The translations under genes and the position numbers were made by a program. A DNA stretch of 64,000 nt, taken from assembly GCA_945881835.1 (NCBI GenBank), contig CAMCVP010000002.1:62001-126000 (forward strand). Direction: 5' to 3'. Positions 8,453-17,678 of the stretch are shown here, in pieces (position 1 is the stretch's first letter; every line of letters begins with the position of its first letter). This DNA is from Chryseobacterium gleum. Its GTDB lineage: Bacteria > Bacteroidota > Bacteroidia > Flavobacteriales_D > Sanyastnellaceae. The notes beneath the pieces were generated by a model that had not been told where the DNA came from, searched no databases, and saw only the letters and a list, made by a program, of their open reading frames with translations.

Positions 8453-9643
8453 ATGTATCAATTAGACCAACACACTTTCGCGAACAAAGCGGTGCTTGTG
8501 CGCGTAGACTTCAACGTTCCTTTGAATGAAAAATTCGAGGTTACAGATAACACGCGTATTCGCGCAGCAGCGAAGACCATTTTGAAGTTGTCTTCAGACG
8601 GAGCGAAGGTGATTTTGATGTCGCACCTGGGCCGTCCGAAGGGAGGTCCAGAAGATAAATTTTCGTTGAAGCACATTCAACAGGAAGTAGCGAGTGTATT
8701 GGGCAAGGCTGTTGCATTTGCGGGAAATTGTGTTGGTGAAGAAGCCAAGCATGCGGTAGAGAAAATGAAAGCAGGAGAAATTCTGTTGTTGGAAAACCTA
8801 CGGTTTTATAAGGAAGAGGAAGGCGGAGATGAATTCTTCGCGGGTCAGTTGGCCGAGTTGGGAGATGTGTATGTGAACGATGCATTCGGAACGGCACATC
8901 GTGCGCACGCTTCAACCGCTGTGATTGCGAAGTTCTTTCCAACCGATAAATACTTCGGTTATTTAATGGAAGACGAAGTGAAGAGTATTGATCGTGTATT
9001 GAACGGCAATGCTTCTCCGGTTACTGCTATCATAGGCGGAAGCAAGGTCAGTAGTAAGATTGCGATTTTAGAAAATTTAATGAATGCCGTTGACAACATC
9101 ATCATTGGTGGTGGCATGGCGTTTACGTTTATTAAAGCGCAACAGGGTAAGGTGGGAAGTTCATTGGTGGAAGACGATAAGTTAGACTTGGCGTTGGAGT
9201 TAATGGAAATGGCGCGCAACAAGAATGTGAATTTGTATTTGCCTACCGACGCGATTATTGCAGACGCCTTTGCGGCCGATGCGAATCACAAGGAGTGCAG
9301 CATAGCGAACATTCCAGCCGGTTGGATGGGATTGGATATTGGTGTGAAATCGCGCGAGCATTTCGCTGCGATTATTGCGCAATCGAAAACAGTATTGTGG
9401 AACGGCCCAATGGGTGTGTTTGAAATGGAGGCCTTTGCTGCTGGCACTATTGCCGTTGCGAATGCCTTGGTTGAAGCCACCAAGAACGGATCATTCACCC
9501 TTGTCGGCGGCGGCGATTCAGTAGCCGCTATTAATCAGTTTGGCTTAGCCAACGACGTCTCATACGTCAGCACCGGCGGCGGTGCTATGTTGGAATCGCT
9601 GGAGGGTATTGAGTTGCCGGGGGTTGCTGCTATTACGAAGTAA
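8453..9643 (+). CDS. pgk: Phosphoglycerate kinase
   Basis: The 396-residue enzyme of glycolysis transfers phosphate from 1,3-bisphosphoglycerate to ADP. Visible motifs are [11 protein letters not shown] (about residues 16-26), SHLGRPKG (about 58-65), [15 protein letters not shown] (about 142-156), GGSKVSSKI (about 195-203) and the nucleotide-binding VGGGDSVAA near residue 350. The start is 2 bases after efp. The stop codon TAA overlaps the first AGA linker of array E by one base, so the array begins inside the gene end. Confidence 0.97.
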   Translation: MYQLDQHTFANKAVLVRVDFNVPLNEKFEVTDNTRIRAAAKTILKLSSDGAKVILMSHLGRPKGGPEDKFSLKHIQQEVASVLGKAVAFAGNCVGEEAKHAVEKMKAGEILLLENLRFYKEEEGGDEFFAGQLAELGDVYVNDAFGTAHRAHASTAVIAKFFPTDKYFGYLMEDEVKSIDRVLNGNASPVTAIIGGSKVSSKIAILENLMNAVDNIIIGGGMAFTFIKAQQGKVGSSLVEDDKLDLALELMEMARNKNVNLYLPTDAIIADAFAADANHKECSIANIPAGWMGLDIGVKSREHFAAIIAQSKTVLWNGPMGVFEMEAFAAGTIAVANALVEATKNGSFTLVGGGDSVAAINQFGLANDVSYVSTGGGAMLESLEGIELPGVAAITK

Positions 9644-9779
9644 GATTCCGAAGGAAAGATGCGGAGCAAGATGCTTCGCAAGATTCTACGAAAGGCCTTC
9701 CGAAGGACTTTGCAGCGCATCTTACGAAGTATCTTACGACGTATCTTGTGTTACATCTTTCGTGGAATCTTGCCTTGCA
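9643..9779. repeat. Microhairpin array E (linker AGA, then TCT)
   Basis: The array lies between pgk and hemA, which run in the same direction. There are eleven hairpins: TTCC-GAA-GGAA, TGC-GGA-GCA, TGC-TTC-GCA and TTC-TAC-GAA (joined by AGA), CCTT-CCG-AAGG (flanked by AGG and ACT, the switch zone), then TGC-AGC-GCA, TAC-GAA-GTA, TAC-GAC-GTA, TGT-GTT-ACA, TTC-GTG-GAA and TGC-CTT-GCA (joined by TCT). Nearly all are perfect 3-3-3 hairpins with a 12-base period. I see no ORF. 9780-9832 holds the hemA upstream region without a clear promoter box. Confidence 0.9.
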
Positions 9780-9832
9780 TAATGACAAATAAATGACATT
9801 GCAGCGTCTCACTTGTTCGAACTTCGCATCCT

Positions 9833-11065
9833 GTGAATAATCTCCGCGCTATATCCTTGAACCACCATCATTTTCCTCTGGAAACGATTGGTTCATTTGC
9901 AATTCCGAATGAGGAATTGAAAGCTCGATTAGATGCGGCGAAGGAAGAGTTTCAAATGAATGAACTCATGTATCTGGGAACTTGCAATCGCGTTGAAGTG
10001 GTCTTCGATGTTCCTCACTTTGTTTGTTCCGGTTTTACACAACAGTTGTTGTCTTTCATGTTCCCTGAACATGACAAAAGTTTCATTAAGGGTGTTGCTC
10101 AGAAGGCACAACGGTTCAATGGAGAAGAAACTGCTGATCACGTTTTCCGTGTTGCAGCAAGTCTCGATTCTTTGATTATTGGAGAACGAGAAATTATTAC
10201 CCAGCTCAGAAACGCATACGAGCAATGCGAAGGCATGAAGTTGACTGGAGACTCTTTGAGATTGCTTAATCAGCATGCGATTCGCATTGCGAAGGACGTC
10301 TATACGCACACCAACCTCTCGAAGAAGCCCGTTTCTATTGTGTCCATTGCATGGAAATTATTTCAAGAGAAACATCCCGATTTAAACACTAAAATTGTTT
10401 TAGTCGGCGCTGGGCAGATCATCACAAACTTCGCGAAATTTCTTGCTGAAAATGGATACAAGAATGTAAGTGTTTACAACCGAACGCTAGAGAATGCGCA
10501 AGAAATTGCGAAGTCATTCAATACGGTAGCTCTTCCTCTTTCAGAGTTAAAAAACCATCAGTCAGATTTCGACACAATAGTGGTTTGCACAGGTTCTACA
10601 GAAGTTGTAGTATCCAATGAAATGTATGCCGAAATGTGTGTTTCGAAAAAGCACAGAACGGTTATTGATTTGGCATTGCCAGCGAATGTTGATGTTGAAA
10701 TTTCTCAATCCACTGATGTTGCTTTCATTGATATGCTTGCAGTGCAGCGCGAAGTTCAAAAGAATATTTCTTATCGTGAAGAAGCGCTGAACGATTGCAT
10801 AGCAATTATTGAGAAAGGAAAGAATGAATTTAAGAAGCTCTTTCAAGAGCGCTCCATCGAGCGTGCTATGAGCGAGATACCACATACCATTAAGGAAATT
10901 CGTCAGACTGCAGTTGAAAGTGTTTTTTCAAAAGAACTCGCACAACTTTCTGAACACGATCGCGAATTGGTTGACAAGATTATTAGTTACATGGAAAAGA
11001 AATATATATCAGTTCCTATGAAGCTAGCGAAATCAGTACTTTTGGAAGAAGTACAAAAACATTAA
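9833..11065 (+). CDS. hemA: Glutamyl-tRNA reductase
   Basis: The 410-residue protein reduces glutamyl-tRNA to glutamate-1-semialdehyde, the first step of C5 tetrapyrrole synthesis. The catalytic region YLGTCNRVEVVF (about residues 47-58) contains the active Cys. The NADPH-binding segment VLVGAGQIITNFAKFL (about 189-204) and a C-terminal dimerisation helix are present. The start codon is GTG. hemC follows after 5 bases and overlaps hemD, giving a hemACD operon. hemL and hemB are not in the window. Confidence 0.95.
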   Translation: MNNLRAISLNHHHFPLETIGSFAIPNEELKARLDAAKEEFQMNELMYLGTCNRVEVVFDVPHFVCSGFTQQLLSFMFPEHDKSFIKGVAQKAQRFNGEETADHVFRVAASLDSLIIGEREIITQLRNAYEQCEGMKLTGDSLRLLNQHAIRIAKDVYTHTNLSKKPVSIVSIAWKLFQEKHPDLNTKIVLVGAGQIITNFAKFLAENGYKNVSVYNRTLENAQEIAKSFNTVALPLSELKNHQSDFDTIVVCTGSTEVVVSNEMYAEMCVSKKHRTVIDLALPANVDVEISQSTDVAFIDMLAVQREVQKNISYREEALNDCIAIIEKGKNEFKKLFQERSIERAMSEIPHTIKEIRQTAVESVFSKELAQLSEHDRELVDKIISYMEKKYISVPMKLAKSVLLEEVQKH

Positions 11066-11070
11066 ACCCC

Positions 11071-11967
11071 TTGAATAGAACGATCGTAATTGGAACGCGT
11101 GGAAGCGATCTTGCGCTTTGGCAAGCGAATTACACCCAGTCGGCTTTAGAAAATTTAGGTTTCAAAGTTGAATTGAAAATCATTAAAACTCGCGGAGATC
11201 AAATACAGCATTTGAGTTTCGATAAGATGGAAGGAAAGGGATTCTTCACAAAAGAAATTGAAGAAGCCTTGCTATCGAAAAGCGTAGATTTAGCCGTTCA
11301 TTCACACAAAGATTTAGAAACAACTCCTCCTGAAGGACTAGTCATCGCTAGCGTTCCCATTCGAGCGAACGTTGAAGACATTCTCTTAATAAACAAAGAA
11401 TCAGTAAATACCGAACGAACGTTCGGTTTGAAGGAAAATGCTGTAGTTGGAACTTCTTCAGTAAGAAGAAAAGTTCAACTCGCTTTTCACTGTCCGCATA
11501 CCGAAGTGAAAGATTTACGGGGAAACGTCCCAACACGTATTCAGAAATTGCGCGAGAAACAATACGATGCGATTCTTCTTGCTCGTGCTGGAGTAGAGCG
11601 TTTAGAAATAGATCTTTCTGAATTTCATGTTGAAATTTTACCTGCGCAACAATTTGTTCCTGCCCCCGCACAAGGCGCTTTAGCGCTGCAATGCAGAGAA
11701 GGAGACGAAGAGATTCTTACCATCTTGAATCATTTAAACCACCAACAAACGTTAGAGTGTGTTCACATTGAACGTGAGATATTACGTCGTATGAATGGCG
11801 GATGTCAATTGCCTTTAGGAGCCCATGCGGTGAAGGAAGGAGAAACGTTTGTATGTCATTTGGCTTTTGCGAAAACAGTAAACGACCAAGTATCTTATTT
11901 CAGCATGAGAAACGAAGAGCCACAACAAATCATTGATCATCTTTTAGGTCTTATTCAAACCACATGA
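11071..11967 (+). CDS. hemC: Porphobilinogen deaminase (hydroxymethylbilane synthase)
   Basis: The 298-residue protein polymerises four porphobilinogens into hydroxymethylbilane. Motifs are IGTRGSDLALWQA (about residues 6-18), AVHSHKDLETTPPEGL (about 75-90), VGTSSVRRKVQL (about 128-139) and the dipyrromethane-cofactor Cys in RRMNGGCQLPLGAHA. The only start that keeps the conserved N-terminus is TTG at 11071. The stop overlaps the hemD ATG by 4 bases, consistent with translational coupling. Confidence 0.95.
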   Translation: MNRTIVIGTRGSDLALWQANYTQSALENLGFKVELKIIKTRGDQIQHLSFDKMEGKGFFTKEIEEALLSKSVDLAVHSHKDLETTPPEGLVIASVPIRANVEDILLINKESVNTERTFGLKENAVVGTSSVRRKVQLAFHCPHTEVKDLRGNVPTRIQKLREKQYDAILLARAGVERLEIDLSEFHVEILPAQQFVPAPAQGALALQCREGDEEILTILNHLNHQQTLECVHIEREILRRMNGGCQLPLGAHAVKEGETFVCHLAFAKTVNDQVSYFSMRNEEPQQIIDHLLGLIQTT

Positions 11968-12608
11968 TAGATGTTTTTGTAAGTCGAAATGAAGAAGACG
12001 CAGCGGAATTGGTTGCGGAACTTTCATTGTCGAATTGCACATCTTTTTGTCAATCTCTAATTTCAATTGAACACCTTCCTTTTCAAATTCAGAAAGACTT
12101 CGATTGGGTGTTTTTTTCTTCTTCTAATGGTGCCCGTTCATTCTTTGAACACACCACCAATGCGCATGCGAAATACGCTGCCATAGGCACTGCAACTGCG
12201 AATGCGGTTCCGTTTGAATGCGATTTTGTGGGTGAAGGAACAAACACAGAAGAGATTGCGCGTATGTTTTTTCATTTAGCCGGAAGCGAGCGTGTCTTAT
12301 TTCCTTCGGCGCAAGACAGCTTGAATTCAGCTGCAAGTTTTTTCAATAAAGATCAGATCGAAATTATTTCAACATATAGAAAAACACGTTTGGCAACAGC
12401 TCTTCCTGAAGCGCGGGTATTCTTGTTTTCATCTCCTTCCAATGTCTTTGCTGCGAAAGAGAAAAATGATTTGTCAAAACTGAACTGCGTTGCTTACGGA
12501 ACAGCAACTGCTAAAGCCTTGCAAGATGCTGGTGTGCGAAACATTCACTTAGTATCCTCGTGGGATCAAAAAGAAATTGCGAAAGATCTAAAGTCGTTGC
12601 TGTCTTAA
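11964..12608 (+). CDS. hemD: Uroporphyrinogen-III synthase
   Basis: The 214-residue protein is poorly conserved in sequence, as the family is, but its position and hallmarks fit. It has two alternating domains with [13 protein letters not shown] (about residues 49-61), a mirrored [14 protein letters not shown] (about 152-165), and Tyr/Thr-containing YGTATAKAL near the end. It closes and inverts ring D of hydroxymethylbilane. It is third in hemACD, coupled to hemC by an ATGA overlap. Its TAA shares a TTAA with the stop of the convergent uppP. Confidence 0.88.
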   Translation: MIDVFVSRNEEDAAELVAELSLSNCTSFCQSLISIEHLPFQIQKDFDWVFFSSSNGARSFFEHTTNAHAKYAAIGTATANAVPFECDFVGEGTNTEEIARMFFHLAGSERVLFPSAQDSLNSAASFFNKDQIEIISTYRKTRLATALPEARVFLFSSPSNVFAAKEKNDLSKLNCVAYGTATAKALQDAGVRNIHLVSSWDQKEIAKDLKSLLS

Positions 12609-13390
12609 AGTGTCAAAGACACCCCTCCAAAGTAGAGCGCAATGATTGCTGCGCCTAGAACAATCCGGTAATAACCAAAAGGCTTCAATCCGTATTTGGT
12701 TAACAGAGCAACAAAGGTTTTAATAGCAATCAATCCCACAATAAATGCGACTACATTTCCGATTGCAAGAAGTTTTATGTTTTCTGAATTGAAAAAATCA
12801 GGTACCTCTTCGTAGGCATCCTTCAATTTGAAAACTGTTGCTCCGAGCATGGTTGGAACCGCTAAGAAAAATGAAAATTCAGCAGCTGCTTTTTTATTCA
12901 AACCTTGTGTCAATCCGCCAATCACCGTTGCTGCAGACCTTGACACACCTGGTATCATAGCAATGCACTGGAACAAACCAATAACGAAAGCGCTCTTGTA
13001 AATGGGTTCACGCAAAGGGCGTTCGCGAATAAGTTTTTCAATAAACAAAAAGATAATCCCGCCAATCAACAATGCAATTCCAACGTTCAAAACGTTTTCC
13101 AAAAGGGCGTCGATTTTGTCTGAGAAGAGAAATCCGAAAACAGCTGCCGGAATGAATGCAACTAACAATTTGTAATAGAATTCAAACGATTGAAAGAATC
13201 TCTTCCAGTACAAAACAACCACACTCAGAATGGCTCCGAGTTGAATGCAAACGATAAAAGCTTTGGTGAAATCTGAAGAAGGAACATTCATGATTTTCTG
13301 AACGATCATCATGTGTCCAGTGCTCGAAATCGGAAGGAATTCGGTTAATCCTTCAACAATGGCGAGTATTATGGTTTGAAGAATACTCAA
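12605..13390 (-). CDS. uppP: Undecaprenyl-diphosphate phosphatase (BacA family)
   Basis: The 261-residue polytopic membrane enzyme dephosphorylates undecaprenyl pyrophosphate to recycle the lipid carrier of peptidoglycan and O-antigen. The two family motifs are visible: [15 protein letters not shown] (about residues 14-28) and [13 protein letters not shown] (about 147-159). The start codon appears to be TTG, overlapping the DUF3098 stop as TTGA; the next ATG would remove the first catalytic motif. The 3' end overlaps hemD by 4 bases. Confidence 0.95.
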   Translation of the reverse strand: MSILQTIILAIVEGLTEFLPISSTGHMMIVQKIMNVPSSDFTKAFIVCIQLGAILSVVVLYWKRFFQSFEFYYKLLVAFIPAAVFGFLFSDKIDALLENVLNVGIALLIGGIIFLFIEKLIRERPLREPIYKSAFVIGLFQCIAMIPGVSRSAATVIGGLTQGLNKKAAAEFSFFLAVPTMLGATVFKLKDAYEEVPDFFNSENIKLLAIGNVVAFIVGLIAIKTFVALLTKYGLKPFGYYRIVLGAAIIALYFGGVSLTL

Positions 13391-13644
13391 TGTTTCTCGA
13401 TCTCTGAAGTTTGATTTTTCTTCGCGCGATACATAATTCCAACACCAATGGTGATGTAACCTAGAAGCACAACGATTGGCGCAACAGTAATACGACGTGC
13501 GCTAAAAAGTTCTTCCGCGTTGAACGTGTTTGGGTCAGCAGAACCACCGCCGCTCATTAAGATATATCCGAAAAGCACAACAGTCAATCCGCCAAGAATG
13601 ATGTAGGCATTGATTTTCGTAAATGGAAACGATAATTTGTTCAT
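13387..13644 (-). CDS. DUF3098 small membrane protein
   Basis: The 85-residue protein has two transmembrane segments (about residues 12-31 and 54-73) flanking a short loop with [21 protein letters not shown], the recognisable DUF3098 core. An in-frame ATG at 13674 is rejected because it lies upstream of a -7 box (TACTTTCG, 13661-13668); the ATG at 13644 sits 16 bases after that box. In Bacteroidota this family typically lies next to uppP, as here (overlap 4 bases), and often near ftsX. Its function is unknown, and a link to division or envelope synthesis is only contextual. Confidence 0.85.
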   Translation of the reverse strand: MNKLSFPFTKINAYIILGGLTVVLFGYILMSGGGSADPNTFNAEELFSARRITVAPIVVLLGYITIGVGIMYRAKKNQTSEIEKH

Positions 13645-13660
13645 ATCAAAATTTGTGAAA

Positions 13661-13668
13661 CGAAAGTA
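13661..13668 (-). promoter_or_regulatory. -7 box of the DUF3098-uppP operon
   Basis: TACTTTCG on the minus strand, 16 bases before the ATG at 13644. Confidence 0.4.
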
Positions 13669-13708
13669 ATTCATTCGTTGGGCTTATCAAAACAATTTTA
13701 GTATTCAG

Positions 13709-13716
13709 TACCTTTG
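13709..13716 (+). promoter_or_regulatory. -7 box of the lipoprotein hydrolase gene
   Basis: TACCTTTG ends 5 bases before the ATG at 13722, which predicts a leaderless transcript. No TTG at 16-24 bases spacing is found. Confidence 0.45.
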
Positions 13717-13721
13717 AGCGC

Positions 13722-14696
13722 ATGAAAAAACTTCTTCTTTGGCTTGCTCTCTCTTCAATCTTCGCTTCGTGTAATTACTATTCAGTGTATGTAAAGAAAC
13801 AAGCTAAAAATTTTGAAGAAGCTGGGATGAAGCGATACGAAAAAGCTGAAGATAGATTCGGTGAGGGGCTTGAAGATATTTACATCGGCTTCAAAGTCGT
13901 ATACATGACAAACCAGGAGCATTTCGATTCAAAGAAGAAAACACTTCTGCTCATTCACGGTTATCAGGGCGGAGCCATTGCGCAATGGAGCCCCAACGTT
14001 GAAGAGCTTTCAAAACATTTTAACATCATAGCTCCTGATTTGAACTGTCACGGAAGAACGTATTTCAGTTCAGATTATAGCATTGAAATGCAAGTTGATT
14101 TGGTGAATGAAATGCTTCAATTCAACAAAGAAAATTGGTCGAATGAAAACTTAATTGTCATTGGAAGTTCTTATGGAGGTCTCGTGGGTGCTCGTTTTGC
14201 AGAGAAGTATGCGGAAAAAGTAAGTGCGTATGTGAGTTATGATGGACTAACTGGATGTTTCAACAAAGCCTTTACAGACAGTATTGCAAATTCAGTTGGT
14301 GCGAAGGATGCTGTGGCACTGCTGAACCCAACAACAGGAAAGGAATTGAAAAAATTAGCGTCTTTAGAAAATCCCATTCACATTCCAAGTTTTGTTTTGA
14401 ATCAAGTTGCTGAGCAGCACTTTTCGGTGGGACGAGAGCATAAAATTGCTTTGCTCAACTTTTTGAATGAGCATGAAGCGGAATTAAATGCCCATCGCTT
14501 TCAATGGAGCGCTCCGGTCTATATATTATGGGGAAGGAACGATAAGATTATTCCTTTCAAAACCGCTATGTGTTTGAAGGAATATTATCAGATTCCAGAT
14601 GATCGTTTTGTGGTGTATGAAAACACCGGTCATGTCATGAACATGCAGAACCCAAAAGCCTTTAACAAATGGGTTATTGAGACCTTTTCAAATTAG
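13722..14696 (+). CDS. Alpha/beta-hydrolase lipoprotein
   Basis: The 324-residue protein has a lipoprotein signal peptide with lipobox IFASC (Cys17). The alpha/beta-hydrolase fold is clear: oxyanion HGYQGG (about residues 79-84), nucleophile elbow GSSYGG with Ser150, acid in WGRNDKII and His in NTGHVMN near the C-terminus. The substrate is unknown; an envelope-anchored esterase or lipase is plausible. It stands alone, with its own promoter, and ends 24 bases before aspS, whose promoter overlaps its 3' end. Confidence 0.85.
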   Translation: MKKLLLWLALSSIFASCNYYSVYVKKQAKNFEEAGMKRYEKAEDRFGEGLEDIYIGFKVVYMTNQEHFDSKKKTLLLIHGYQGGAIAQWSPNVEELSKHFNIIAPDLNCHGRTYFSSDYSIEMQVDLVNEMLQFNKENWSNENLIVIGSSYGGLVGARFAEKYAEKVSAYVSYDGLTGCFNKAFTDSIANSVGAKDAVALLNPTTGKELKKLASLENPIHIPSFVLNQVAEQHFSVGREHKIALLNFLNEHEAELNAHRFQWSAPVYILWGRNDKIIPFKTAMCLKEYYQIPDDRFVVYENTGHVMNMQNPKAFNKWVIETFSN

Positions 14697-14704
14697 TATC
14701 TTTG
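14677..14704 (+). promoter_or_regulatory. aspS promoter
   Basis: TTG (14677-14679), 17 bases, TATCTTTG (14697-14704), then the ATG 16 bases on. The TTG box lies inside the 3' end of the upstream hydrolase gene. Confidence 0.65.
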
Positions 14705-14720
14705 CAAAAAAATAAATCTT

Positions 14721-16475
14721 ATGTATCGTTCAGCAACCTGTGGTGAATTAAGAATTTCAGATGTAGGAAAGGAAGTTGTTTTGGCAGGTTGGGTGCAACG
14801 CTCACGTGATTTAGGTGGAATGACATTCGTGGATTTGCGCGATCGTTACGGTCTTACGCAGTTGGCTTTCAACATGGATACCAATGCAACTTTGTGCGAA
14901 GAAGCGCGCAAGTGGGGAAGAGAATTTGTTGTTCAGGTGGAAGGAAAAGTGGTTGAGCGTTATTCGAAAAACACGAACATGCTTACGGGTGAAATTGAGA
15001 TTGAAGCGACTGGATGTAAAGTCTTGAATGCCTCGTTAACTCCACCTTTCACCATAGAAGACGATAGCGATGGAGGAGATGATTTACGCATGCAATGGCG
15101 TTTCTTAGACTTAAGAAGAAACCCGTTGAAGCAGAATTTAATGCTTCGTCACAAGCTCGGAATAGAAACGCGTAAGTATTTAGATAGTCTTGAATTTTTA
15201 GAAATTGAAACGCCTTATTTAATTAAGTCTACTCCTGAAGGTGCGCGTGACTTCGTGGTTCCAAGCCGCATGAATCCTGGACAATTTTACGCATTGCCAC
15301 AATCGCCACAAACGTTTAAACAGTTGTTAATGGTGAGTGGTTACGATCGCTATTATCAGATTGTGCGTTGTTTCCGCGATGAAGATTTACGCGCCGATCG
15401 TCAGCCTGAGTTTACGCAGATCGACTGTGAAATGGCGTTTGTAGAGCAAGAAGATATTTTGAATACGTTTGAAGGATTGATTCGTCATTTATTCAAAGCG
15501 GTGAAGAACGTTGATATTCCTGAAGTTCCGCGCATGCTGTATTCAGAGGCTATGCGTTTGTATGGAAGTGATAAGCCTGATATTCGTTTCGGCATGACGT
15601 TCAAGGACCTTACAGATTTGGGCCAAGGAAAAGGATTCGGCGTGTTCGACAGTGCGGAAGCAGTGCTTGCGATTAATGTCCCAGGTTGTGCGAGTTACAC
15701 ACGTGCGCAATTAGACGAACTTACTGAATGGATGAAGCGTCCGCAAATTGGAGCAAAGGGATTGATTTACGTTCGTTGCAACGAAGACGGAAGCTTCAAA
15801 TCTTCCGTAGATAAATTCTTCGACGGAGAGGCCTTAGCCGCATGGGGCGAGCGTTGCGAAACGAAGCCTGGTGATTTGATTCTGGTGTTATCCGGCGACC
15901 TGAATACTACCCGCAAGCAATTGAATGAACTTCGTTTGTTAATGGGTGGAAGATTGGGATTGCGCAATCCAGAGGTATTTGCACCGCTATGGGTAATGGA
16001 TTTCCCGTTGTTGGAATTCAACGAAGAGGAAGGAAGATATTTCGCAATGCACCATCCGTTCACATCTCCAAAGCCAGATCAAATTCATTTGTTAGACACA
16101 GATCCAGGAGCAGTGAATGCGAATGCATACGATTTCGTGTTGAATGGGGTTGAAATTGGCGGAGGATCTATTCGTATTCACGACAGAAATGTCCAAGCAC
16201 GCATGTTTGACTTGCTCGGATTCACAAAAGAAGAAGCTCAAGCGCAATTTGGATTCTTATTGAATGCCTTTGAATACGGTGCCCCACCGCACGGAGGATT
16301 GGCTTTCGGATTCGATCGTTTGTGCTCGCTATTTGGCGGCAGCGAAGGAATTCGTGACTTCATTGCCTTCCCAAAAAACAACAGTGGGCGCGATGTAATG
16401 ATTGATGCGCCTTCAACAATTAGCGATGATCAACTTAATGAACTATCAATTGTTGTAAAAAAGTTGGAGAACTAA
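14721..16475 (+). CDS. aspS: Aspartyl-tRNA synthetase
   Basis: The 584-residue class II synthetase has a full-length bacterial architecture. It has an N-terminal OB-fold anticodon-binding domain (about residues 1-110), motif 2 [20 protein letters not shown] (about 214-233), the bacterial GAD insertion (about 300-400) and motif 3 GLAFGFDRL (about 528-536). It charges tRNA-Asp in the cytoplasm. It has its own promoter and is followed by rpmH, which has a separate promoter starting in the aspS 3' end. Confidence 0.97.
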   Translation: MYRSATCGELRISDVGKEVVLAGWVQRSRDLGGMTFVDLRDRYGLTQLAFNMDTNATLCEEARKWGREFVVQVEGKVVERYSKNTNMLTGEIEIEATGCKVLNASLTPPFTIEDDSDGGDDLRMQWRFLDLRRNPLKQNLMLRHKLGIETRKYLDSLEFLEIETPYLIKSTPEGARDFVVPSRMNPGQFYALPQSPQTFKQLLMVSGYDRYYQIVRCFRDEDLRADRQPEFTQIDCEMAFVEQEDILNTFEGLIRHLFKAVKNVDIPEVPRMLYSEAMRLYGSDKPDIRFGMTFKDLTDLGQGKGFGVFDSAEAVLAINVPGCASYTRAQLDELTEWMKRPQIGAKGLIYVRCNEDGSFKSSVDKFFDGEALAAWGERCETKPGDLILVLSGDLNTTRKQLNELRLLMGGRLGLRNPEVFAPLWVMDFPLLEFNEEEGRYFAMHHPFTSPKPDQIHLLDTDPGAVNANAYDFVLNGVEIGGGSIRIHDRNVQARMFDLLGFTKEEAQAQFGFLLNAFEYGAPPHGGLAFGFDRLCSLFGGSEGIRDFIAFPKNNSGRDVMIDAPSTISDDQLNELSIVVKKLEN

Positions 16476-16493
16476 AAATTATTTGTATATTTG
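16464..16493 (+). promoter_or_regulatory. rpmH promoter
   Basis: TTG (16464-16466), 19 bases, TATATTTG (16486-16493): a consensus Bacteroidota promoter. The rpmH ATG is 31 bases downstream. Confidence 0.7.
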
Positions 16494-16524
16494 TCTCCCG
16501 TTGGAAATTTAACAACAAGAAATT

Positions 16525-16695
16525 ATGAAACGTACTTATCAACCATCGAATACAAAGCGCAGAAACAAACACGGTTTCCGCAAAAGAATGTCTACCGCAA
16601 AGGGCCGTTTGGTTCTTTCATCACGTAGAAGAAAAGGACGTAAGAAATTGACCGTTTCTGACGAACGTCGTCACAAAGGAATCGTTCGCTTATAA
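16525..16695 (+). CDS. rpmH: 50S ribosomal protein L34
   Basis: The 56-residue, very basic protein [22 protein letters not shown] continues with the canonical L34 pattern of RMSTAKGR, a run of Arg/Lys ([16 protein letters not shown]) and ends RHKGIVRL. The length is at the long end for the family because of the Bacteroidota-type C-terminal extension. It has its own consensus promoter and a good intrinsic terminator. rnpA does not follow, so this locus is not the usual dnaA-side rpmH-rnpA arrangement. Confidence 0.95.
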   Translation: MKRTYQPSNTKRRNKHGFRKRMSTAKGRLVLSSRRRKGRKKLTVSDERRHKGIVRL

Positions 16696-16715
16696 TAGCG
16701 TTCACCATATTGAAC

Positions 16716-16751
16716 AACCGCTCAAATGTATTTTTGGGCGGTTTTTTTTTT
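16716..16751 (+). terminator. Intrinsic terminator after rpmH
   Basis: AACCGCTCAAA (16716-16726) pairs with TTTGGGCGGTT (16733-16743), with one U-G pair, and is followed by eight more T residues. Confidence 0.85.
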
Positions 16752-16769
16752 GAAATAAAAAATTGAATT

Positions 16770-17678
16770 ATGAAGTTAATTACTGTTGGAACTGTTGCCT
16801 TTGATAGCATTGCTACTCCATTTGAATCTCGCGAAAAGGTTATTGGTGGCGCTGCTACCTACATCTCAATGGCTGCGGCATATTTGAATGGCGATTGCGG
16901 TGTTGTGAGTGTAGTTGGAGATGATTTTCCAGAGGCATTCATGAACGAATTGAAATCGAGAGGCGTTGATTTAGCAGGACTTCAAATTAAAGAGGGTGAG
17001 AAATCATTTCATTGGTCAGGCAAGTACCACTTGGACATGAACTCACGCGATACATTGGCTACAGATCTTAATGTGTTAGCGACCTTCGAACCGAATCTTC
17101 CGGAAAACTACAGAGATGCGGAATTCGTGATGTTGGGAAATTTGGTTCCCGCGGTGCAAATAGCAGTTTTGAACCAAATGAACAAGCGTCCGAAATTAGT
17201 GGTGTTGGACACTATGAATTTCTGGATGGACGTTGCGCGTGAAGATTTAGATAAAGTTTTCGGAATGGTTGATGTGGTTACAATCAACGACGAAGAGGCT
17301 CGTCAGTATACAGGTGAGCGTTCATTAAAGAAAGCTGCGGCGAAAATCTTGACTTTAGGTCCAAAGGCATTGATCATTAAGAAAGGTGAGCACGGTGCTT
17401 TGTTGTTCAGTCAGGATGAAGTGTTCTTTGCTCCGGCCATGTTGTTAGACGATGTTGTTGATCCGACAGGAGCAGGCGATTCATTCGCAGGCGGATTCAT
17501 TGGATACTTGGCGAAGATGAATGACACTAGCTTTACAGCAATGAAAAAGGCAATCGTGACAGGTTCTGCAATGGCATCATTCACATGTGAAGACTTCGGT
17601 CCGGATGCCTTGTTGAAAGTTACTGAAGAGCAATTGAATGCACGTGTAAAGGTGTTTGGAGAAATGGTTCGCGTTTAA
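16770..17678 (+). CDS. PfkB-family carbohydrate kinase
   Basis: The 302-residue ribokinase-fold protein has an N-terminal substrate-binding GGAATYISMAAAYL (about residues 26-39). The PfkB signature 2 is DPTGAGDSFAGGFIGYLA (about 231-248), with the catalytic Asp in GAGDS. It phosphorylates a small sugar or nucleoside; the sequence does not tell which. It starts 18 bases after the rpmH terminator without a clear -7 box. Its stop shares TTAA with the convergent M23-like gene. Confidence 0.88.
   Translation: MKLITVGTVAFDSIATPFESREKVIGGAATYISMAAAYLNGDCGVVSVVGDDFPEAFMNELKSRGVDLAGLQIKEGEKSFHWSGKYHLDMNSRDTLATDLNVLATFEPNLPENYRDAEFVMLGNLVPAVQIAVLNQMNKRPKLVVLDTMNFWMDVAREDLDKVFGMVDVVTINDEEARQYTGERSLKKAAAKILTLGPKALIIKKGEHGALLFSQDEVFFAPAMLLDDVVDPTGAGDSFAGGFIGYLAKMNDTSFTAMKKAIVTGSAMASFTCEDFGPDALLKVTEEQLNARVKVFGEMVRV

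Noticed and set aside
12609-12625. GTGTC-AAA-GACAC hairpin as a terminator for hemD/uppP
   Set aside because: It lies inside uppP coding sequence, has no T tract and can be explained by codons; noted only as weak.
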